DNA from: Gambelia wislizenii
Lineage: Eukaryota > Chordata > Lepidosauria > Squamata > Crotaphytidae
Reading direction: 5' to 3'
Length of the DNA stretch: 64,000 nucleotides
Assembly (NCBI GenBank): GCA_030847615.1
Contig: JAUMIR010000005.1
Coordinates: forward strand, 167,366,596-167,430,595
Shown here: in pieces, positions 56,802-64,000 of the stretch
Layout of the letters: each line of letters starts with the position of its first letter
Position numbering within the stretch: the first letter of the stretch is position 1
The notes under the pieces: generated by a model
What the model saw: the letters and a program-made list of their open reading frames with translations, nothing else
Told to the model about the DNA's origin: nothing
Databases searched by the model: none
Translations under genes and position numbers: made by a program

Positions 56802-57674
56802 TGTTACCCTAAATGCTCATGGTCCTTTGGGACCCTCAAAATATCAATATTAATTTGGGGAATTAATATAGTCAGCTTGGCAATATGAGAGGAGGGCAAC
56901 GAGCAGGATCTTGAGACCTATGTACTTAGGAGGAGATGTTAAGCTAGATAGTTTCATTAATTGACCTTTATTGAAGAAATAATGATAACTACATTCTCAC
57001 ACTCAGGCTTCAAGCAATCACACAAGGCTAGTAAATAAAGTAGGAAGGACTGGGATACAGAAGATTGAGGGGAGTTTGGGGGGGATATGACACCTGTCCT
57101 GTGCAGCAGAGATTCCTGCAGCAGCAGAGTCTCAAAGTTGCACTCTGAGGAGCTAGCAGCAAACTGGCATCAAGGATGTAGGAGGAGGAGCTGTAGACAA
57201 TTTGGTGTTGTTTTGAAGAGGTTTTTATATCCAATATTTCCCTTTAGTGGATGGGATTTAGAGTAAAAGACAATGCTTGTCAGAGGCTCTCAAGATAAGA
57301 CAATATACACTCTGTATATGTTAATGACCCTTAATGCATTGATACTTTGAAACTGAATAGAGGAAGCAACCCTCTTTGTTTGTGGGAATGTAAGGGGAAA
57401 ACAGCTCTTTAGAAACTCTGAGTCCCTCAGCTAGGTTTGATTGGATTAGTCAGATGTTCAGGCAAGAACATGCCCTGTAGGTTACCTTGCTTTGGAATTT
57501 GTAACAGCCCCTCCCTAATGCATACATGACATAGTCTCAGCACTAGTCCTTGGGATTCCTGGTTTTCTGGAGTTCCTGGTTTACTTGCCACACTCTGGGA
57601 AGACCACCATTGGCCAAATTATTAAATATTGCCAATTATTAAGGATAAGGGCAGGGGTATCAAGGCAGATAATG
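56802..57674 (-). mobile_element. LTR family A, near full length
   Basis: Minus strand: starts near CATTATCTGCCTTGATACCC, has TTGGATATAAAAACCTCTTC (TATA-like, near 57230) and TTCTTCAATAAAGGTCAATT (polyadenylation signal, near 56970), and ends ATTTAGGGTAACA at 56802. A possible 5-bp duplication CCCAT flanks it (56797-56801 and 57679-57683), but this puts the start four bases beyond the homology edge. It begins only 30 bp after the Tigger-like element. Confidence 0.75.
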
Positions 57675-57683
57675 CCATCCCAT

Positions 57684-58330
57684 TTATCCTAAAATGCTAT
57701 CAAGCCTGGAAATGTCGATACTGTAATGTAGCTGAGGCATACAGCTAGAACATGACCTTGTATGATTGCTGACAGAGTATGAATCTCTGCCAATACTCCT
57801 TTTACATAGCTTTCCCTTCTACCACATTGTGCAAACTTAAAATACTTAGACCTTAACACTACAGCAGAAACCTGTACCTGGGTTGCACCACTTCATAATA
57901 CATCTGGTGCTTCACATGATGAAGTGTTTCTCTATATTTTTTTAAAAGAAAAACTCTTTCACATAACAAAATAATGTCACTGAGAAAGATTCCAGCCTCA
58001 TTTCATCCTCAAATGTTAGGTTGTTATGTACAGTAATGTTGTGTTGTGTAATTATGTGTTCCATTTTGTCTGTTTAGGAAGGAACATTTGACCTGTCCTC
58101 CTCTGCAGATTGCTGGACAAAGATGATGAAATGACAGGACATTTATGAATGAATCTGTAGTAGTTCTCCCCTTTACCCACACCAAAAAGCAATCATGGGT
58201 AGAACAACTGGAATCAGACTACAGTAGAAGAAGAGGAGCAAACCTTTCCCCTAGTTTGGTCTAATTGTCCCCTGTCCAAGGTTGTAACACAAATAATTGT
58301 TTTGAGGTATGGGAGGTGTGTGTGTGTGCA
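57684..58330. other. Unassigned region
   Basis: Nothing recognised. Confidence 0.35.
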
Positions 58331-58331
58331 T

Positions 58332-58552
58332 GTGCTCCTTCAAATCATCTGTCAACTTATGGCAACCCCATGAATTTCATAGGGTTTTCTGAGGAAAGAA
58401 ATACTTAAAGGTGGTTTCACCAGTTCCTTCCTCTGAAACATAGCCTACAGAACCTGGTATTTGTTGGTGGTCTCCCATCCAAGTGGTAACCAGGTCTGAC
58501 CCTGTGTAGCTTCCATGATCAGTGTATTTAGGTTAGCTAGGATTCAAAACCA
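58332..58552 (-). mobile_element. 5S rRNA-derived SINE (SINE3 type)
   Basis: Minus strand: GATCATGGAAGCTACACAGG, GTCAGACCTGGTTACCACTT and GGATGGGAGACC, then AATACCAGGTTCTGTAGGC. This follows 5S rRNA from its internal promoter A box/intermediate element through the C box (GAAGCTAAGCAGGGTCGG, CCTGGTTAGTACTTGGATGG, GAGACC). It is followed by a SINE body and the tail GGGTTGCCATAAGTTGACAG. Divergent and tailed, hence not a 5S gene. Confidence 0.88.
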
Positions 58553-58623
58553 TGGGGAATACCTTGTAGGGCTTCATTTAAAGTTAGGCCATAGAGGGAA
58601 AGGCCTGAAGATGGACTCCTCTA

Positions 58624-59482
58624 GGTGGTCCATGGAAATTCCACATGTGTCTACCAAAAAATCAATATTTCTATGGGGAATCTTAATTAGCTCAAATAGT
58701 GGCTGCAAGAGGTCAGGTAATGCAGGATCTTTTGACGTATATATACTGGTAGTAACTGATGGGACTCCAAACCAGGAGATAAAATTAAAATGTTTTTTAT
58801 TGAACAATAATCAGAGGAATGCACACATACATACACTCAAGCTTCATGCACTCACATAAGAAGAAAGTAGGATGTATTGGGATAGAGGGATAGAGTTTGG
58901 GATGATGTGCCGGGTGACCCAGCAAACCAACAGAGTGATGACTATGGGAAACTGAGCATACTTTGGTGGTGTTTGGGGGTGATATTTATATCTGGTATTC
59001 CCCCTGAAGGTGTTTATTGAGTGAAATACAATGTCTGCTGGAGTTTCCCAGGGTTAAACAATGGATTCTCCAGATGTGTTAGCAATGCTAATGACTGAAA
59101 CATTGGAACTGATGGGTCTCCATCAACTCTCTATTGTTTTAGGACAGATGTGAAGAAAAAACAGTTTTGCAGGGCAGTAAGTGTCCAGTTATCTTGATTG
59201 TATTATTGACTGACTCACTTCCATGTACATCCAGGAGAATTAGCCCATTTCTACCCTAACTCACCAGTCTTGAGGGGGGGGTCACTTAATTACTACCCAG
59301 GTGTGTCTTTTAGAAATTTGGGAGGGCTACCTCCTTAGGCTTTCTGAGCAAACCTTGAGTCCTTGTATTTGAGAATCCCTGCTCTATAACCAACCACATG
59401 GCATGCCAATAATGAGCCAATTTATGAGATATAATCAATTGATGAATTATTGGAAGGGTGGGGGATATCAGGGCAGGCAACC
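58624..59482 (-). mobile_element. LTR family A, 3' end degraded
   Basis: Minus strand: GGTTGCCTGCCCTGATATCC at the start (59482), ACCCCCCCCTCAAGACTGGT, TGATTGTATTATTGACTGAC in plus orientation near 59195, TATA-like ATATAAATATCACCCCC near 58985 and the AATAAAAAACATTTTAAT zone near 58795. The GGGTAACA end is not preserved. A SINE lies immediately at its outer edge. Confidence 0.72.
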
Positions 59483-59757
59483 TGGTGATGCAGTGGTTAA
59501 ATATCAGTAGTACAGCCACAATATTGTGAGTTTGATCCTACAGGGCTCCAAGGTTGACTCAGGCCTCCATTCTTTGGTAGATCAGTAAATGAGTACCCAG
59601 CTTGTGGAGGCAATTAACTAACACATTGTAAACTGCTCAGAGAGTACCTTGCACTATAAAGTGGTGTAGATGTATAAGTTGTGTTACTTAACAATTTGTA
59701 AGCTGCTCTGAGGGCCTTTGTGGCTGAAGAGCAGGATATAAATATTCTAATAAAGAA
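59483..59757 (+). mobile_element. tRNA-derived SINE, second type
   Basis: Head TGGTGATGCAGTGGTTAAAT with A box, B box GTGAGTTTGATCCTACAGGG, body TTGACTCAGGCCTCCATTCT, and a tail with TGTAAACTGCTCAGAGAG and TGTAAGCTGCTCTGAGGGCC, then GGATATAAATATTCTAATAA. This differs from the RTE-tailed SINEs and resembles the CR1/L2-tailed squamate type. Confidence 0.85.
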
Positions 59758-60155
59758 AATAAAATTCCAAAAATAACATCTTGTCCCAAGCATTTTGGAC
59801 AAGGGATACGTAACCTGTATTCCAGTTCAGGGTATCAGAAGAGTCCATGTTATACCTAGAGCTGGGGGAGTCTAGAGATTAACCAGGAGACTTCTACCAC
59901 TGTCCCACCCTCCGGAATCTACTGCCTGAGGTGGATGCTTCACTCTGCCTAATAGCAGGGTCAGTGCTACAGATATATCTGCATTTGCTCGTGTGGGTAG
60001 GAACTTGCAGACAGCCAGGAACTGTCATATTTGAAGTAGCATTAATGGACGATGGTTCCAAAGAAGGAATATTTAATTAGACTCCCAACTCATTTTTCTC
60101 TTATTGTGATGAGGATAGATCGCTATAAGTAAGGATAACTTTCAATTAGCTTCCT

Positions 60156-60157
<2 letters not shown>

Positions 60158-60192
<35 letters not shown>

Positions 60193-60230
60193 CATATATA
60201 ATCAATACATGCATGCATACATACATACAA
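60158..60230 (+). repeat. (TA)n and (CATA)n microsatellites
   Basis: About 15 TA units, then CATACATATATA and GCATGCATACATACATACA. Confidence 0.9.
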
Positions 60231-60614
60231 GGTGATAGTGTTTTTTTATCCATTCTTGTACCTGATTAGTTGCTGTTAGCGTGGCAAAACAGCAGTTACA
60301 GAATGTCTAATTAGGTAATTTGCAGAGATTTTATTATATGTTATTCTTTCTCAAGTGACAGCAGCTACAGAGATTAATAAAACTGTCAGCTATGGGTAAA
60401 TTTGTAAGTGATTGCTTCAGTTTTTATCCTCGAGTGAGGTTAATTAGCATATTGTCCTCTTTTTTATTGGAGAGAACTATAGAAGAAAGACTGGGGGGAG
60501 CTATCTTGCTGACATTAAATAACTTCAGCTTCTCCTGATAAAAAGGAAGTGTCATCCCACAGAACAAGTCTAGAATAATGACAATTAACTAGCTGGAAAC
60601 AAATTCTGTAGAGA

Positions 60615-60705
60615 TTGAAGAGATTGAAGGGCAATGAGTGTCTAGTTACCTTGACTGGATTATTGACTGACTCACTTCCATGTATATCCAGTAGAATTAG
60701 CCCAT
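60615..60705 (-). mobile_element. LTR family A fragment (about 90 bp)
   Basis: GAGTGTCTAGTTACCTTGAC, then GGATTATTGACTGACTCACT and TAGAATTAGCCCATTTCC match 59163-59255 closely. Only this block is present. Confidence 0.75.
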
Positions 60706-61823
60706 TTCCAAGTGTGAGGGTCTGTAAGTTAAGTTATAAAACCCTAAACAGCTTGAGTTCTGACTACTTGTAAAATCACCTAATAGACCATTCAGACCCT
60801 AGGGCCATGTGGAGAGCCCTACTTAGTGTTACCACATGTTCCTGCAATCTGTTCCATAGTCATTTGGGGCAGTACCATCCATGTTATGGCACCTATTCTG
60901 TGCAACATCCTTCTTTCTGAACTTTGATGCTGTCTGATAGCTTACATATTTTGATACATGTTGAAAAATTACTTATTTTTCCAGGCCTTTCCTATGTACT
61001 ACAACCTATCATCTATTTAATAGAGAATGTATATATGACAATTTTGTGTGTTGTGTGTATCATACACAAAAAAGGCTCAACATTAATTAATTAATTAATT
61101 AATTAAGATCTTTGAATACCTCAGAAACCAGTAACCAGCAAGGAATATTGTGGATCCACTGGATGACAATGGAGTTAAAGGTGATTGACACGAGGATAAG
61201 GAGACTAGATTATTTTTAAACAGACTTTGTTTTTCGTTCTCTCTTCAGTACGGAAGATGAAGTAGGGCAGGTGCATGTACCTAGGCTGGTATTTTCCAAG
61301 GCAATGAAGCAAATAGTAGAAACAGTAAATGATTATCTAGACCTTATTTATAAATTGAAAATAAATTCCCATATCCACATGGGAGTTTCTCAAAGAACTC
61401 AAATATGAAACTGAAGAATTTTAAACAATAATATATCATAGAACTGGAAACTGGCCAAGGTAATGCCAGTTTCTAGAAAAAGATCTTCGGGCTTTCATGA
61501 AATTACAAACTGGTTGGCTTATTGTTTGTTCTGAATACGTTAGTGGATAGACAAAATCGTCATGCATATAGAAGAACAAACATTGATGAATAATCAGTCT
61601 GGTTTCTAGGATTTGTGGAGAACATCAATGAGTGTGTGAATGGAGTGATCCAGTAAATATAGTTTGCCTGGATTTTCAAGAGCTTTAAGTAAGATCCCTC
61701 ACAACAGACTCCTGAGCAGTCTTAGCAGTCATAGTATAAGAGAGATCTACAGTACTTATGGAAAGATGGGGAAAGTACAAGAAGAACAGTAGCAATACAT
61801 GGTCAGTAGTAGTATTAAATACC
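60706..61823. other. Unassigned region with (TTAA)n
   Basis: (ATTA)n at 61082-61106. No gene or other recognisable element. Confidence 0.45.
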
Positions 61824-62010
61824 CTGAAGGCACCAGATACTATATGGTACAGGAAACTAAGCAGGTCAGGCCTTGGATGGAAGACCAGCAAGGAATACCA
61901 AATGCTTTGAGCTACATTTCAGAGGAAGTATTTCTGAGTATTTGTTGACTAAGAAAACACTATGAAATTCATGGGGTCACTATAAGTTGACAGGCAAATT
62001 GAAGGCACAC
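61824..62010 (+). mobile_element. 5S rRNA-derived SINE
   Basis: GGAAACTAAGCAGGTCAGGC, then CTTGGATGGAAGACC and AAGGAATACC follow 5S rRNA (a short deletion removes part of CTGGTTAGTA). The body TTTCAGAGGAAGTATTTCTG and tail TCACTATAAGTTGACAGGCA match the copy at 58.3-58.55 kb. Confidence 0.85.
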
Positions 62011-62927
62011 ACACACGTAGTACAAACACGAGGGTGTGAAAATATCTCTATGCTTTGTTTCTCCAAATTCTAGCTTTATTTCCTTCCTTTTCTTTTTTTC
62101 AGATTGGGTCACAAGACTTTGTTTTTCTCCTGCACACTTTGGTATATGCTTTTCCTAATGTAGGCTATGTATTTTGTGTGCTTTTGGTAATGTATGCATT
62201 TTTATTGACTTCCCCATTGATTAAAGCAGGGCTGTGCACGTTTGCATATGCTTTTAGTTGTACACATTGAGTTGCATGGAATTCAAAACAAGAAAAAGAA
62301 AAGAACTTGACACTAATGGTTTCTTCCTAAAGATAAACAGCCAAAAGATATAGATGCCCTTTTGTCAATAATATTATGGGCCATGAACATACTATAAATC
62401 AGTACATGTGAACTTCTTTTTGAGCTCCAGCAAGGAATGGAGTCCCACTGAAAATGTCCTTTGGAGTATGGTGACCAAAACCATACATCCCCAAGGGACA
62501 GGGAAAGAAATTATAGGAAGCCATTTGGCCATTTCAGCCTTGACTTTAAATGATTACAGATGAGGGATGTAATTCTTCACTCATTTTCTTCTCAAAGGAA
62601 GCAACAAGTAGTTTTAGCTATTTTCTTCCTTCTGCAAGAAAGTCTTCAAAAGCCATGCAGTTTTAGAAGCCTATTCATAATTCAGGAATTACTACTTTCT
62701 GCACTGAAAAAAGCTGATCCTATGTGGAAAATGCCATTTTCTGCACAAAGCAACCACAGGGGAATTTTGTAGAGTAAGTGCCAAACTGTGGAGATTCTAA
62801 TCAGTCCTGGATTCTTTGCGTCAGCGGTTCTTGACACTGGAAAAAGTGTTTTTAACCATTTTTATTTTAAAAAAAATACTATTATCTCCATCCCTATTAC
62901 AGAGCCTGCTCACATATCCCAGCTCTC
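62011..62927. other. Unassigned region
   Basis: Mostly unassigned. 62690-62800 (CATTTTCTGCACAAAGCAAC ... GTGCCAAACTGTGG) resembles the 9.2-kb repeat. Confidence 0.4.
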
Positions 62928-63799
62928 TGTTACCTACCCTGATGTCCCCCATCATGAAATATCAAATAATTGGTAATATTTCATAATTTGGCTTACTGTG
63001 GCCTTCCACATGGCTAGCAAATAAACCAGGGACCCCCAAACATGAAGGCTGGAGCCATGTATAACCAAGGGAGGGGCCTTTGGAAATTTCCCAAACAAAT
63101 ACTCAGGTCAAAGTTAACATCTGGAGGGGAGTCAATCACTAATCCACTCACAGATAGCAGAGTCCTTGATGCTTATAAAATGGGTTGTTCCTCTCCCCTT
63201 CACTTCCAACAATAGGCCTTGCCTGCTCCTATTCAATTCTAAACACATCGGCCTTTAACGATCATTACCTCATCCAGAGCACCCTTTGTCTAGTTCTGGG
63301 AACCTCTGAGAAACATTATATTCCACTGGAAATCCCATCCCTGTAGGGGAATTATCACATAAAAATATCACCCTAAAACACCACCCAAATGTCTGCAGTT
63401 CTTCTTCCTACATCCATGCTGCCGGTTTGCTGTGAGACCCTCAGAACACACTCTGAGAATCTTCTGCTGCACAAATCTCTGCTCCTCTGATAGGTATCAT
63501 ATCACCCGAGAACCGCTCATTCTGTTACTCTACCCAAATAGTTCCTACTATCTTCAGTAGCCTTGTGTGGTTGCCTGAAGCCTGAGTGTTTGTGTGAATG
63601 CAGTTGTTATTAATTGATGGTTATTAATTTCCAATAAAGACAATTTAATTGTACGTTTTGGCTTAGAGTCCCCTTTGTTACTACCAGTATAGATAGGTTA
63701 AAAGATCCAGCTATTACCCACCCTCTCGCTGCAATATTCCCCATATTAATTTTGGACGCTAGTGGGATCCTCTCAGACCCCAATATAATTTGGGTAACA
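62928..63799 (+). mobile_element. LTR family A, full length
   Basis: Starts TGTTACCTACCCTGATGTCC and ends TATAATTTGGGTAACA, an 872-bp unit with matching inverted termini. TATA-like TGCTTATAAAATGG (63170) and CACATAAAAATATCACC (63356); TTCCAATAAAGACAATTTAA polyadenylation-like signal near 63629. No target duplication is evident, and the sequence after 63799 has no primer-binding site, so it reads as a solo LTR. Confidence 0.8.
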
Positions 63800-64000
63800 C
63801 CTTTTCTTTTTCTTCTATGTATGTCATTTGCCTTCCCAATTGTAAAGAAATGTAACAGTGCATGGGAGAATCTTCTCCCACACAACAGCTTTAGGGGAGA
63901 ATCTTTGGGAAAAGAAAAGCCTCTTCCCAACTTTCCAAGGGTTAAATTGGATCTGTCCACAGGCTAGATTAGGTCCGTAGGTGAGACATCCCTCTTCCCT

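Noticed and set aside
55958..56888. Long proline/glycine/arginine-rich frames (230-263 codons) on both strands
   Set aside because: They coincide with the 63/64-bp minisatellite. A period of 63 keeps frames open in every phase, giving identical repeated peptides on both strands, so they are not proteins.
58430..58552. 5S rRNA gene
   Set aside because: Many substitutions, missing 5' part and a SINE tail; the same for the copy at 61.8 kb.

Overview
This window looks like repeat-saturated intergenic DNA from a squamate reptile (lizard or snake). The evidence is the mixture of transposon types: CR1, an L2-like LINE, L1, an RTE/BovB-like LINE, a Penelope-like element with a GIY-YIG nuclease, tyrosine-recombinase (YR, DIRS-order) retrotransposons with an SGNH hydrolase, SINEs derived from tRNA and from 5S rRNA, and many hAT-like and pogo/Tigger-like non-autonomous DNA elements. 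The species call is an inference. I found no host protein-coding gene, rRNA or functional tRNA. The longest reading frames are broken transposon genes or shadows of tandem repeats.

Layout. 1-19 kb: mostly unassigned AT-rich DNA with short DNA transposons: a hAT-like element at 2.9 kb, a Tigger-like element carrying a minisatellite at 3.2 kb, an LTR at 5.1-5.9 kb, a foldback element at 7.6-8.5 kb, a long hAT-like element at 11.1-11.7 kb, and a SINE and hAT-like element at 18.3-18.8 kb. 19.2-24.4 kb: a minus-strand YR retrotransposon (RT/RNase H, recombinase, SGNH, 3' UTR). A Penelope-like element splits its 3' UTR, and an LTR fragment that itself holds a 76-bp Penelope remnant abuts its 5' side. 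26.5-30.8 kb: CR1 and L2-like LINE fragments, one CR1 split by a foldback element. 32.2-36.1 kb: RTE-like LINE, a third YR fragment, a Tigger-like and a hAT-like element, and a complete solo LTR. 38.0-39.6 kb: CR1 tail and LTR. 43.4-46.8 kb: 5'-truncated L1 with a 17-bp target duplication and an unusual palindromic 5' junction. 46.9-50.4 kb: plus-strand YR retrotransposon (gag, recombinase, SGNH, 3' UTR) with an LTR fragment where RT should be. 51-55 kb: SINEs, hAT-like element, CR1 with intact 3' end. 55.2-56.8 kb: Tigger-like element swollen by a GC-rich 63/64-bp minisatellite. 56.8-64 kb: three more LTR copies, 5S- and tRNA-derived SINEs and microsatellites.

Relations between the parts. 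A single LTR family (TGTTACC...GGGTAACA termini) supplies eight sizeable copies and one fragment, and I recognised no internal region for it. The tRNA-type and 5S-type SINEs end in a tail that resembles the end of the RTE-like LINE at 32.2 kb, which suggests shared mobilisation machinery. The YR copies have lost catalytic arginines by changes that look like CpG decay, so they are old and inactive.
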